From Viridibacillus sp050279675 (GTDB lineage: Bacteria; Bacillota; Bacilli; Bacillales_A; Planococcaceae), in contig NZ_JBNNUK010000001.1 in NCBI RefSeq assembly GCF_050279675.1, positions 124,001 to 188,000 on the forward strand: 64,000 nt of DNA, read 5' to 3'. The stretch's first letter is position 1. Each line of letters starts with the position of its first letter. The notes beneath the pieces were generated by a model. That model saw only the letters and a program-made list of their open reading frames with translations, was not told the origin of the DNA and did no database searches. Positions 54,495 to 63,027 of this stretch are shown one piece after another. Made by a program: the position numbers and the translations under genes.

Positions 54495-55721
54495 ATGCAG
54501 AAGACTAACAATACCCGTATCAAACTTCTCAAACGGCTTATGCTTTGTTCCGTACTATTAATCCCTTCGATAATAACTTTAACGAAAACAGACATCGCAC
54601 AAGCGGCTAATTCTACTAACTTACAAAAAGAAAAGGTCGGTTTTCAAACAAAGACAAAAAAAACGACAAAAGCAAAGAAAAAGGTTTCTCAAAGCTATAA
54701 GGTGAAAAATGGCAAACTATATAAAGGAAACAAGCTCTATAAAAAGCAAAAGCTTTATCAAGGAATCCTCTATGTAGATGCACAAAAAGCAACCGGTCAG
54801 TACACGGTTTCTGGCAATGAACGATATTATAAATCCGGTAAACTTTTTACGGGTCTATTAGAAGGTTATTATTATGAATTTGGTAAAGAGCCTGGAAGAT
54901 ATGTTGTATATAATAACAAACTTTATGCGCCAGATGGCTGGCCGAATGAAGGCTTTAGAATTTATAATGGTTTACTTTACGATGGGGAAAATTTAAATAA
55001 AGGTGCGCTTATTTATCAAAGTAAACTATATTACGGAGCAAATATAAATAGTGGTTATAGAATATTTGATGGTGAACTGTACTACGGAGCGTATTTAAGA
55101 AACAGTAAAACAGTATATAAAGATCGATTGTATACGAACGCAAAGCCGAATGTTGGTTATACAACTTATAATAAGAAACTATACGATGGATCATATTTAA
55201 ATGAAGGGTACTTCCTATATAACGATATCTTATATAACGATGCAGATTATAATAAGGGATATACATTATTTGAAGATCGACTTTACAATGGAAGCGAAGA
55301 GAACTATGGAATTGCAAAATTTGATGGTCAATATTATTACCATACAGATATCGCAAATGGCAAATACGGCGGAAATCTTTACGAAGATGGAGAATTAGTT
55401 AGAAGTGCGACGACTATTAAATCTATTCGTATAGTTGATACAAAAACGCTAGAAATAACATATAGCCAAGCAGTTAGTAATAAGAAGCCTTTAATCAACG
55501 TAGAAAAAAATGGTGATCTATATACAATCTCAGCATTTAAATGGAACAAAGCCAAAACAGTATCAACCTTTGATATCTCAGGACCTATCACTGCAGGAAA
55601 ATATAACATTACTATTTTCGGCATTGATAATATTAAACTGTTCGGTTCTATTGCAGTCGAGGGTGAATCAGCTCTCCATATTGCAGATGCCAATTATGGT
55701 TATGAAATGGTAGAAGATTAA
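54495..55721 (+). CDS. Exported Tyr/Gly-repeat protein with Ig-like C-terminus
   Basis: 408-aa exported protein. GAAGGAG precedes the ATG. Signal peptide about 1-37 (cleavage near AQA-AN), a Lys-rich stretch, then about ten 20-residue repeats of the form Y-x-x-x-LYDGxxLNxGYxIY (about residues 75-300). A short C-terminal domain resembles the SbsA/Big_5 Ig-like domain (IKSIRIVDTKTLEITYSQAV). It is related in plan to the proteins at 19912 and 56356. Probably binds the cell surface; no enzymatic motif. Confidence 0.72.
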   Translation: MQKTNNTRIKLLKRLMLCSVLLIPSIITLTKTDIAQAANSTNLQKEKVGFQTKTKKTTKAKKKVSQSYKVKNGKLYKGNKLYKKQKLYQGILYVDAQKATGQYTVSGNERYYKSGKLFTGLLEGYYYEFGKEPGRYVVYNNKLYAPDGWPNEGFRIYNGLLYDGENLNKGALIYQSKLYYGANINSGYRIFDGELYYGAYLRNSKTVYKDRLYTNAKPNVGYTTYNKKLYDGSYLNEGYFLYNDILYNDADYNKGYTLFEDRLYNGSEENYGIAKFDGQYYYHTDIANGKYGGNLYEDGELVRSATTIKSIRIVDTKTLEITYSQAVSNKKPLINVEKNGDLYTISAFKWNKAKTVSTFDISGPITAGKYNITIFGIDNIKLFGSIAVEGESALHIADANYGYEMVED

Positions 55722-55730
55722 AAAATAAGA

Positions 55731-55764
55731 AACGTAGTCAGTAAACTTCTGGCTACGTTTTTAC
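55731..55764 (+). terminator. Terminator after the 408-aa protein
   Basis: AACGTAG-CAG / CTG-CTACGTT with TTTTT. Confidence 0.75.
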
Positions 55765-56346
55765 TTTTTTATGGGTAAATATATTGAAATAATAAAATAT
55801 CAATCTATATGTTAGTATGATGAAAAACCATTTAAAGTTATATTTGTAATAATTATGTTGAAAATTAAAGTAAGGAAATATTTATATCTAATCCTTTTTA
55901 TTAACATAATACGCAAAAATGTTATAAAAAATAACCTAAAAAGACAATTAAAGGTAATAATCCAAGTCTAATAAAACTGAAAATTTAAATAATTTAAACA
56001 TTCTAATAAAAACTGTTCATAGTATAATTTTATTATAAAATATCCATTTTAAGTAATTTTTGAATAACATTTTACGAAAACATGCGTATTTTAATAAATT
56101 TTTAACAGGTAATTATCTTGAAATAATATAATTCTATTTTATCACCAGGTGGAAATTTATATAAATTTAATAGGAATATACTATCAAAAACGAACAAAAT
56201 GGTAAAAAACCCAAAAAAATATTAAGTATACCTTTAGATGTGTGTTAATATAGTCAATAAGGATTACGTAAAGTAAATTTAAAGGATATTTAGAGGTATT
56301 AACTACATGACTTTAAAACTTTTAGATAATCCGCAAGTAAAGGAGA
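55765..56346. other. AT-rich leader region of the 893-aa surface protein
   Basis: No ORF. The region is extremely AT-rich and contains several possible -10 boxes but no convincing -35 partner. It probably carries the promoter and a long 5' leader. Confidence 0.4.
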
Positions 56347-56355
56347 ATGAATAAA

Positions 56356-59037
56356 ATGGTAAACAACAAACTTAAACTAGTAAAATCGGCTACTGCCTTT
56401 GTAATTGGTGCTACATTATTAACAGGATCATTCGCAGCTGCTGGATCAGATACAGCATTCGCAAAAAGCTCATCTTCAGTAAAAGAGAGCAAAGGTAAAC
56501 TTGTATATAAGAGCACTGGTAAAGTTGTAAAAGGATACAAAACTTATAACAAAGCGCTATATAAAGACGGTAAAAAATTAACTGGTCTTTACAAAAAAAC
56601 TTATTACAAAGCTGGTAAAAAAGCGACAGGTACTTACAAATCTGTATACTACAAATCAGGTAAAGCATTCACTGGCGTAACTAACAAAACGTATTACAAT
56701 GCTGGTAAAAAAGCGACAGGTACTTACAAAAACGTATACTACAAATCGGGTAAAGCATACACTGGCGTAGTTAACAAAACTTACTACAAAGCTGGTAAAA
56801 AAGCGACAGGTCTTTACAAAGGCGTTTACTACAAAACTGGTAAAGCAGCAACAGGAATCTACAAAGATCAACTTTATGTTTCTGGTAACCTAAGCAAAGG
56901 CTTAGAACTTTACAAAGAACAACTTTACAAAGATGGTTCTTTAAACCAAGGTTTAGCAGTTTACAAAGAGCAACTTTATAAAGATGCAGCATTAAACAAA
57001 GGTTTAGCATTATTCCAAGACCAACTTTATAAAGATGCAGTATTAAACAAAGGTTTAGTAAAATTCGAAGATAAATTCTACTTCGACGCAACAATTGCTA
57101 ACGGTACTTATGTTGATGCAGACAATGTAGAGCGTGCAATTGAAAATGGTATTGAAGTTGGAGCTAAAGTTAAAGCTGTAGAGGCGATTAACGGTACAGA
57201 ATTGAAAGTAACATTTAACAAAACTGTTGACAAAAACACAATTTCTGTTGACGATTTCACTTTTAAAGCATTAGATACTGCTACAAACAACAGTATTACA
57301 ACAACTTCAGGTTCTGCTAATGTTGATGGAGCTCTAAGTTCAGATGGTAAAACTTATACTATTACAACAAATAACGGAACTTCAGTATTCTCTGGTCGTT
57401 ATGATGTTGCAGTAGCTGCAGGTTCTATCAAAACAAAAGCTAACGAAGGGTTTGCTAAATACGCTGAAACATTAACATTCTCTGATAAAACAGCAGCTTC
57501 AATTTCATCTGTTACTACTAAAGCAACTGATGCTACAACTGCTGACGTAGTTATTGAATTTAATGAACAAGTAAAAGATGCTGGTACTTTAACTGTAAAT
57601 GGTAAATCATATACAGCAACAGGTTTTAAAGCTGGTGATACAAAAGCTACATTCGCATCAGTAAAAGTTGATGCTAGTAAATCATATCCAGCAGAATTAG
57701 TAGGTACAACTGATGTTGCTGGAAATATTGGTGGAACAATTTCTACAACGGTTTCTTCAGTAGAAGATACAATAGCTCCAACAGTAGCAATTTCTGCTAA
57801 ACAATCTACTATTACTTTAAAATTCTCAGAACAATTAAAAGCAGCTCCAACTGTAACTGTTAACGGTAGCACAATTGCAGCAAACCCAGATGCAACTGAC
57901 GCTACAAAAACTACTTATACAGTTGATGCTTCTACTTTATTAACAGGAACAACATTCCTAAATAATGCAGCAGTAGTTGTTTCAGCTTTCGCTGACGCTT
58001 CTAATAATGCTGGTAAAACAACTAACGCAACAGTAAATCTTACTACAGATACAACAGCACCAACTTTACTATCTAAAGAATTAGTTAATAACGAATTAGT
58101 TCTTAAATTTGATGAAACTGTAAAAGATGCAGCAGGTGTGGTTGATGTAACTGGACTTAAACTTTCATTTGTAGATGCTGATGGTGTAGTTACTCCATTA
58201 ACAGGTACAACTTTAACTGGTGCTAAAGGTAAAGACCTTAACGGAAACGGTAAAATTGATACTAACACTGATGAAGAAAAATATGTAGTAGTGTCATTCG
58301 CTGATTCTAAAAATCAAATTCTTGATACTAAAGGTAATTTAGTAAATGGTAATTACACATTCTCATGGGCTAAAGGTGGCTTTACAGACGCTGCAGGTAA
58401 TGAAGTAGCTGCTGGTTCATTTACTTTATCACCAAAAACAAGCTCTTCAACATCAGCAACAGTAACTTATGATACAAAAGCTACAGTTTCTGGCTTAACG
58501 CTTAAAAATACTCAAATTTTAGTAACTTACAACGAAGTAATGTCTTCAAGTGCAACTGCTGTAGAAAATTACAAACTTGCAGGTGCAGCATTACCAACAA
58601 ATACAACTGCAGTATTCTATGGAGATAAGCAACATGTATTAATTACATTACCACAAGGTTCTATTGCTTCTAATGGTACTCGTACATTGATTGCATCTAA
58701 CGTAACTTCTGCTGCAGGTAACACTATTGCAGATACTCAAACTACTCAATCTGTAGACCTAAAAGAATCTGTATTACCAACATTCTCTTCAGTACTTGTT
58801 AATAGTGCAAATCAAGCAACTGCAACATTCTCTGAAGACCTTAAAGACAATGCTGCTCCTAAAGGTGTAACAGTAAAAGTTGATGGCGTTGAAGATAAAG
58901 CAGCGAAAGTGGAAGCTAAAGGCGGTAAATTAGTAATCACAACTGGTGTTTCTTTAACTTCATCTTCTAAAGTAACTCTAGTATTTGCTTCAACTGATTT
59001 AGCAGATGCTAACGATAACACTGTAGCAGATAACTAG
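56356..59037 (+). CDS. Large exported Tyr/Lys-repeat surface protein
   Basis: 893-aa exported protein. ATG at 56356 is chosen because GGAG at 56342-56345 is ten bases upstream, against one base for the ATG at 56347. Signal peptide about 1-36 (cleavage near AFA-KS). Residues about 45-265 consist of YYKxGKxxTGxYKxV and LYKEQLYKDxxLNKGL repeats. Several SbsA-type Ig-like domains follow, each with a (V/L)xVTFNExV strand (VTFNKTVDK, VIEFNEQVKD, LKFDETVKD, ATFSEDLKD). It uses few codons repeatedly (ACA, GCA, AAA, GGT, TTA), suggesting high expression, and could be an S-layer-like or matrix protein. No SLH anchor was seen, so attachment would be by the repeats. Confidence 0.75.
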   Translation: MVNNKLKLVKSATAFVIGATLLTGSFAAAGSDTAFAKSSSSVKESKGKLVYKSTGKVVKGYKTYNKALYKDGKKLTGLYKKTYYKAGKKATGTYKSVYYKSGKAFTGVTNKTYYNAGKKATGTYKNVYYKSGKAYTGVVNKTYYKAGKKATGLYKGVYYKTGKAATGIYKDQLYVSGNLSKGLELYKEQLYKDGSLNQGLAVYKEQLYKDAALNKGLALFQDQLYKDAVLNKGLVKFEDKFYFDATIANGTYVDADNVERAIENGIEVGAKVKAVEAINGTELKVTFNKTVDKNTISVDDFTFKALDTATNNSITTTSGSANVDGALSSDGKTYTITTNNGTSVFSGRYDVAVAAGSIKTKANEGFAKYAETLTFSDKTAASISSVTTKATDATTADVVIEFNEQVKDAGTLTVNGKSYTATGFKAGDTKATFASVKVDASKSYPAELVGTTDVAGNIGGTISTTVSSVEDTIAPTVAISAKQSTITLKFSEQLKAAPTVTVNGSTIAANPDATDATKTTYTVDASTLLTGTTFLNNAAVVVSAFADASNNAGKTTNATVNLTTDTTAPTLLSKELVNNELVLKFDETVKDAAGVVDVTGLKLSFVDADGVVTPLTGTTLTGAKGKDLNGNGKIDTNTDEEKYVVVSFADSKNQILDTKGNLVNGNYTFSWAKGGFTDAAGNEVAAGSFTLSPKTSSSTSATVTYDTKATVSGLTLKNTQILVTYNEVMSSSATAVENYKLAGAALPTNTTAVFYGDKQHVLITLPQGSIASNGTRTLIASNVTSAAGNTIADTQTTQSVDLKESVLPTFSSVLVNSANQATATFSEDLKDNAAPKGVTVKVDGVEDKAAKVEAKGGKLVITTGVSLTSSSKVTLVFASTDLADANDNTVADN

Positions 59038-59081
59038 TATTAAAATCCACCCCTTACCTTATTGGGCAAACGGATTCAAAG

Positions 59082-59117
59082 ACTCCTATCTTTTTCGGAA
59101 GATAGGAGTTTTTTTGT
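59082..59117 (+). terminator. Terminator after the 893-aa surface protein
   Basis: ACTCCTATCTT / AAGATAGGAGT stem with TTTTTTT. Confidence 0.87.
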
Positions 59118-59440
59118 TTCATAGCATTACCGAAGGTTTGCATGATAACAGCCATTAGTTACTTAACAAAAAGTAATGAAGATTACTTAATGATGGACGT
59201 TACGATGAAAGTAATCAACATCATGTCAAAACAATTTGGCTGAAAAACGGAGAAGTACAATTAGAGAACGATTAAACTAACGACAAAACTAATCGGAATC
59301 TCCACGACAAATGTAAATCAAAAGAATAGTAAAAAGGACAAGTTCATGCGACACAAGGCATGAGCTATTTTTGTATGCAAAAAAACTCACGACATTATTA
59401 TATAACTGTCGTGAGTTTCATTTTTAGGAGGGAAAAGCGC
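59118..59440. other. Decayed region with hairpins at the edge of a mobile-element remnant
   Basis: No intact gene. A plus-strand frame ending near 59275 (DESNQHHVKTIWLKNGEVQL) reads like the tail of a small protein. Terminator-like hairpins lie at 59342-59374 (TTCATGC/GCATGAG) and 59386-59425 (AACTCACGACA/TGTCGTGAGTT). Confidence 0.4.
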
Positions 59441-59521
59441 ATGAAGTACAAATTGATCGTAACAGTAGTAGTTGCAGTTTTAGCAGAAGCATTACGACAA
59501 TTACAAGATGAAGAGTCCTAA
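59441..59521 (+). CDS. 26-aa hydrophobic peptide gene
   Basis: ATG at 59441 is preceded by AGGAGGG with nine-base spacing, and the frame ends at TAA 59519-59521. The peptide starts MKYKLIVTVVVAVLAEALRQ and ends with the acidic QDEES tail, giving one amphipathic or membrane helix. Hairpins flank the gene on both sides: 59386-59425 before it, and CCTAAACCA/TGGTTTAGG plus a T tract (59516-59554) overlapping its stop. It lies just upstream of a recombinase remnant. It could be a mobile-element peptide or a toxin-like peptide; function unknown. Confidence 0.5.
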   Translation: MKYKLIVTVVVAVLAEALRQLQDEES

Positions 59522-59554
59522 ACCAACACAATGGTTTAGGATTTTCTTTTTTTG
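59516..59554 (+). terminator. Terminator of the 26-aa peptide gene
   Basis: TCCTAAACCA / TGGTTTAGGA with a T-rich tail. Confidence 0.75.
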
Positions 59555-59569
59555 CAAGGAAGGATAACA

Positions 59570-60112
59570 GTGAAAGCACCAATGGAAGCATTTCAACAAT
59601 GGTTAGTAGAAGAAGGCAAAATAGTTAAAATGATTGAATCCTACATGAACGGTGTAAGGAAGTTTGAAGTGTACAGATAGAAACATCGTCAATTTGAGGA
59701 GTTTCTTACACGATTTTTGTTTTACTTAGAGGATAAAGCGAATGTAAGTGAACGGAATCGTTTAATAGGATACCTATTACTGTACATAGGTGTTCGAGTG
59801 ATTGAATTGGTGAGTGTCCGTTTAGAAGATAGTCTAATGCCATCTGCTTTAACGGTTAAGGGGAAAGGCGGAAAAATAAGAGAAATTAGCTTACGACAAA
59901 ATGTGTTAGCCTACATGAAAGATTACTTGCAAGGTGAAAGAGAGAAAAGTCCATTTCATAGTAGTTCTTACTTGTTGGTTAGTCAAAGCGTAGAAAAATT
60001 ACATCGTGATGCAGTTCGGAACTGGTTGAGCTATGTGTCAAAGGAGTTACAAATTCATCTACATCCGCATTTATTTCGACATACGTTTGCGACAAGATTA
60101 CTTCGTATGGTG
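59570..60112 (+). pseudogene. Tyrosine recombinase (XerC/XerD-like integrase) remnant
   Basis: GTG at 59570 with an AAGGAAGG site starts an integrase-type frame (MEAFQQWLVEEGK). A TAG at 59678-59680 interrupts it at codon 37, and an internal deletion of roughly 100 codons seems to join the N-terminal part to FYLEDKANVSERNRLIGYLL. The catalytic domain retains GVRVIELVSV (Arg, but Glu follows where Ser is usual), VKGKGGKIREI (Lys) and HPHLFRHTFATRLL (His-x-x-Arg). The second His and the Tyr are lost, because at about 60110 the frame runs into an IS110 transposase fragment. Confidence 0.85.
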
Positions 60113-60520
60113 GGCTGGATTAAAGACAATAACTGTACGCATGTTGCCATAGAAATCACTAGTGTTTACAGGAAACATATTGTGAATTTATTAGAAGCTT
60201 AAGATATTGAGTTTCTAGTTGTGGATGCCCAACATACGAAGGTAGTACCTGGAAGTAAAACAGATGTGAAAGACGCCAGAATAGATTGCTAAACTCTTTT
60301 GTCATGGGCTTTTAAAAGCTAGTTATATCCTGAGCGAAGAGGATCCTGAAATTCTATCGAACTTCGCTCGGCTTATTATGAAAAAGAAAAAAGAAAAAAG
60401 AAAAAAGAAAAAAGAAGAACTGGAAATAGCCCTAGGAGGATATATTAAATCTCATCAACGCTTAATGTTAAAGACTTATCAGCAACACGAAAAGGAAAGA
60501 AATGAGCAGGAATTGTAGTA
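60113..60520 (+). pseudogene. IS110-family transposase remnant
   Basis: In frame with the integrase remnant, WIKDNNCTHVAIEITSVYRK matches the IS110 DEDD transposase pattern (W-x-x-x-x-C-THVAME-STGVYWKP). After a stop the same frame continues with DIEFLVVDAQHTKVVPGSKTDV, and another frame with SYILSEEDPEILSNFARL and ALGGYIKSHQRLMLKTYQQH, all IS110-like. It is broken by stops and frameshifts, and contains a tandem GAAAAAA run near 60384-60416. No ends or target site could be defined. Confidence 0.75.
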
Positions 60521-60745
60521 GCATATAGCATCGTAATCCAGTTCAACTAACTACATAGTTCATTGAATTAGACACACTCTTCTTTTTTAGACGAATGAGC
60601 TGTATCTCTTTAAGTATTGCATTTTTTAAAAATACAGAATTTACTTTTTGTGGTAGTTTTATACTTAGGGAGTGTTCGGCAACAAACAAAGCACTTTGAG
60701 CAACAACCTTCCAAATATTTTAATCGGTCGGTATGTTCTCCTAAA
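60521..60745. other. Intergenic region with degenerate 21-bp repeats
   Basis: At about 60680-60707 two CAACAA cores are exactly 21 bp apart (CGGCAACAAACAAAGCACTT, then GAGCAACAACC), a decayed version of the dispersed array without its leader. No gene is supported. Confidence 0.5.
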
Positions 60746-61180
60746 TTAATTATTATTTTCACTTAAAATTTCTTGAGAATTACTTAAGTAATTCTCTGCT
60801 ATTGTATTTATGATTTTATTTTCATTAAAATCATACTGAAGATTTGCTTGCTGTAATTCTTCAGTTGTTTCAAATAAAGGATTTTTATAGTCATTTTGAT
60901 TTTCTACTATATCACTTTTTATTTCATCTTTTTCTTTATTTAGTAAGTTACCAATCTTTTCATCAACGAAGTCGATTGAATCGGATATGAAGATTTTTAA
61001 ATCATCAAATACGATTTCTAGGTTTTGAGGCAGAATTGAAATTAATTCAACGCCATCTTGGAAAATAGATTCCTTATTCCAATCAAGGAGTTTAGAGGGG
61101 GAATTGTTCATTGTGTAATACGATCCTGCGAAAAAAGAAATTGAACATATTATTAAAGTGGCAAAAAACTTCTTAATCAT
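60746..61180 (-). CDS. Small membrane-anchored or secreted protein of unknown function
   Basis: 144-aa acidic protein. ATG at 61180 follows AAGGATGA on the minus strand. One N-terminal hydrophobic segment (MIKKFFATLIICSISFFAGS) acts as signal peptide or anchor. The rest is hydrophilic, rich in Glu, Asn and Ile, with probable helices. No recognised family. It lies between mobile-element debris and a broken membrane-protein gene. Confidence 0.55.
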   Translation of the reverse strand: MIKKFFATLIICSISFFAGSYYTMNNSPSKLLDWNKESIFQDGVELISILPQNLEIVFDDLKIFISDSIDFVDEKIGNLLNKEKDEIKSDIVENQNDYKNPLFETTEELQQANLQYDFNENKIINTIAENYLSNSQEILSENNN

Positions 61181-61322
61181 AATTTATCATCCTTCTTTCA
61201 GTGATAAATACATACTTTCCAAAAAAGGATGGAATTATAACTTTAAGTTAGTAATTAGAAAATGTTCTTTGAGAATAAAGCATTTATTAATGAGCTCATT
61301 AGACTTTGTGGGGTGAACACCC

Positions 61323-61502
61323 ATGACAAATAAGAAAAGTAGTGACAACTGGACTATTATAAAACTAATCGAAGAATTTGGTACTGAAATTAATTTAATA
61401 ATGAAAACTGCTTTTTCCTCTAATTCCTATCTTGTAAATTTACCCAACCTGAAAGTGAATTTTACCATCAGCTTTACCAGAATAGTACAAGCTTACTATT
61501 GA
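61323..61502 (+). CDS. Short ORF of doubtful status
   Basis: 59 codons (MTNKKSSDNWTIIKLIEEFG). GGGGTGA lies six bases upstream. The stop overlaps the TTG of the next frame (TTGA). No recognised domain; it may be a remnant. Confidence 0.3.
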   Translation: MTNKKSSDNWTIIKLIEEFGTEINLIMKTAFSSNSYLVNLPNLKVNFTISFTRIVQAYY

Positions 61503-61850
61503 ATAAAAAGGGGTTACATTATTTGGGAGTTAAAATTGCAGTTTTTCTATGTAGCAAAATATTTTTTGCGGGATTACTTCTATTATTCTTATTCATTCTA
61601 GATTCAATTTTCACCGATTTTGGTATTCGACGTGGCCACATTACTGAAGCAAACCCACTCACACCTTTTAGTATATTGAAATAGTGTTTTCGGATTCTAT
61701 CCATTGAAAATTATGTTTCCATTATTGTTATTGTATATCCTCAGTAAGGTTCAGTGTTGAAAAGATCATTACGGCTCTTTATGGGGGCGGCTATTGTCCT
61801 TCACTTTGCTGTATTCATTCAGCATGTTTGGTGGATTTCATTAGTCATCT
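61499..61850 (+). pseudogene. Broken small multi-pass membrane protein gene (DUF5658-like)
   Basis: From TTG 61499 one frame gives 61 codons including FILDSIFTDFGIRRGHITEA followed by NPL, which resembles the LxDxxxTxxGxxxGxxxEANPLM pattern of DUF5658 membrane proteins. After the stop at 61684, other frames continue with hydrophobic segments of the same kind (PLKIMFPLLLLYILSKV; GAAIVLHFAVFIQHVWWI). Two frameshifts would restore a three- to four-segment protein. Confidence 0.45.
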
Positions 61851-61892
61851 AATCAGTGGGTTCCAGATTCTTAGAGTATTTAAATATAATTA

Positions 61893-61926
61893 GTCCTTAA
61901 TCTTTTCGGAGGTTAGGGCTTTCTTT
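61893..61926 (+). terminator. Weak intrinsic terminator
   Basis: CCTTAATC / GGTTAGGG (G-U pairs) followed by TTTCTTTT. Confidence 0.5.
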
Positions 61927-62002
61927 TGCTGAAAAGGGGAATAATGATATTTCAATCAAGTTAGAAAATTACCCTTTATTCAAACAAAAGCCTAGCTTCT
62001 AG

Positions 62003-62115
62003 GACGTGAATATTCTCCTAAATAACAAACATCGGAGTTAGTGCAACAAACAGACGAGTTAGTGCAACAAACGCCGGAGTTACCACAACAAACACCCCAG
62101 TTACCACAACAATCC
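62003..62115 (+). repeat. Dispersed repeat: leader plus four 21-bp units
   Basis: GACGTGAATATTCTCCTAAA leader (one mismatch to the others), then four 21-mers: GAGTTAGTGCAACAAACAGA-type twice, and GAGTTACCACAACAA-type twice. Located just before the tagA terminator. Confidence 0.86.
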
Positions 62116-62137
62116 CAAAACCACCCCCAAAACACAC

Positions 62138-62163
62138 AAAAAAGCCGCCCATTCAGGCGGCTT
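62138..62163 (-). terminator. Terminator of tagA
   Basis: AAGCCGCC / GGCGGCTT stem with a T tract on the minus strand. Confidence 0.8.
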
Positions 62164-62208
62164 CCAATCAATTTTATCCAAAAGACTATCCCACTACTCA
62201 ACAACCAC

Positions 62209-62931
62209 TCATTTTCGTCCATCTCTCTTCACAGTAAGCAAAAACTGTGGAATCTTCAGCATTCTCTTCCAACGAGTAGGTTGAGTTATCAAGCGGTGGA
62301 ACCATTCCAAATTTAACTTAAGAAAGATATCTGGTGCTCGATCAATGTTCCCAGATAGTATATCCAAGCTCCCGCCAACACCCATTAAAATGGCATTAGG
62401 GAACTGCTTGAGATGTGCAGCAATCCATTCCTCTTGCTTTGGGGCGCCTAACGCTACGAATACGTAGTCAGGAGATAGGGCGGCTGCTTTTGCTGCAACT
62501 TCATCACCATCGCCGTCTCCGCCATAACCATCAGCGACACCGATGATATCAATATTAGGGTACTGAGCTTTTGCCATCTCAGCCGCTTTTGCTGCGATAC
62601 CAGGCTTACCTCCATACATGAAAATTCTATTGCGCGTTCCCGTAGCATCCGCAACACCCATAAACTCATGTACTAATTCAAATCCTGGAATGCGCTCTTT
62701 TAATGGTTGTCCTAGCATTTTAGAACCAATGACAACACCTATACCATCTGCCACTACATAATCAGCAGTGTGTAATAGCTTTTCATAACTGGGTAGTTCT
62801 TTGGCAAGCATAATGATTTCAGGATTCGCGGTTACGATCCAAACTTGTCCAACTTGTTTTGTGACTGTATTTACAAATTCTTTTTTTGTTGTATCCGCTA
62901 TCGGAATCGATAAAATATCTATTTTCTTCAT
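62209..62931 (-). CDS. tagA: WecG/TagA/CpsF-family glycosyltransferase
   Basis: 240-aa membrane-associated glycosyltransferase. ATG at 62931 follows AGAAGG on the minus strand. Conserved motifs: TANPEIIMLAKE (catalytic Thr region), YVVADGIGVVIGSKM with the essential Asp, ERIPGFEL, FMYGGKPG, FVALGAPKQEEWI and GVGGSLDILSGNIDRAP. TagA transfers N-acetylmannosamine from UDP-ManNAc to lipid-linked GlcNAc, the committed step of wall teichoic acid linkage-unit synthesis. Its neighbour is a CapA-family gene, consistent with a cell-wall polymer region continuing beyond the window. Confidence 0.9.
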   Translation of the reverse strand: MKKIDILSIPIADTTKKEFVNTVTKQVGQVWIVTANPEIIMLAKELPSYEKLLHTADYVVADGIGVVIGSKMLGQPLKERIPGFELVHEFMGVADATGTRNRIFMYGGKPGIAAKAAEMAKAQYPNIDIIGVADGYGGDGDGDEVAAKAAALSPDYVFVALGAPKQEEWIAAHLKQFPNAILMGVGGSLDILSGNIDRAPDIFLKLNLEWFHRLITQPTRWKRMLKIPQFLLTVKRDGRK

Positions 62932-63027
62932 CTAAAAACCTTCTTTATAAAAGCATTTCTTTCTATTATATAGTAAACCATTTGAAAGGGGCGTGGCTAA
63001 CGTGTAAACGTCCAATATGTTTACTTC

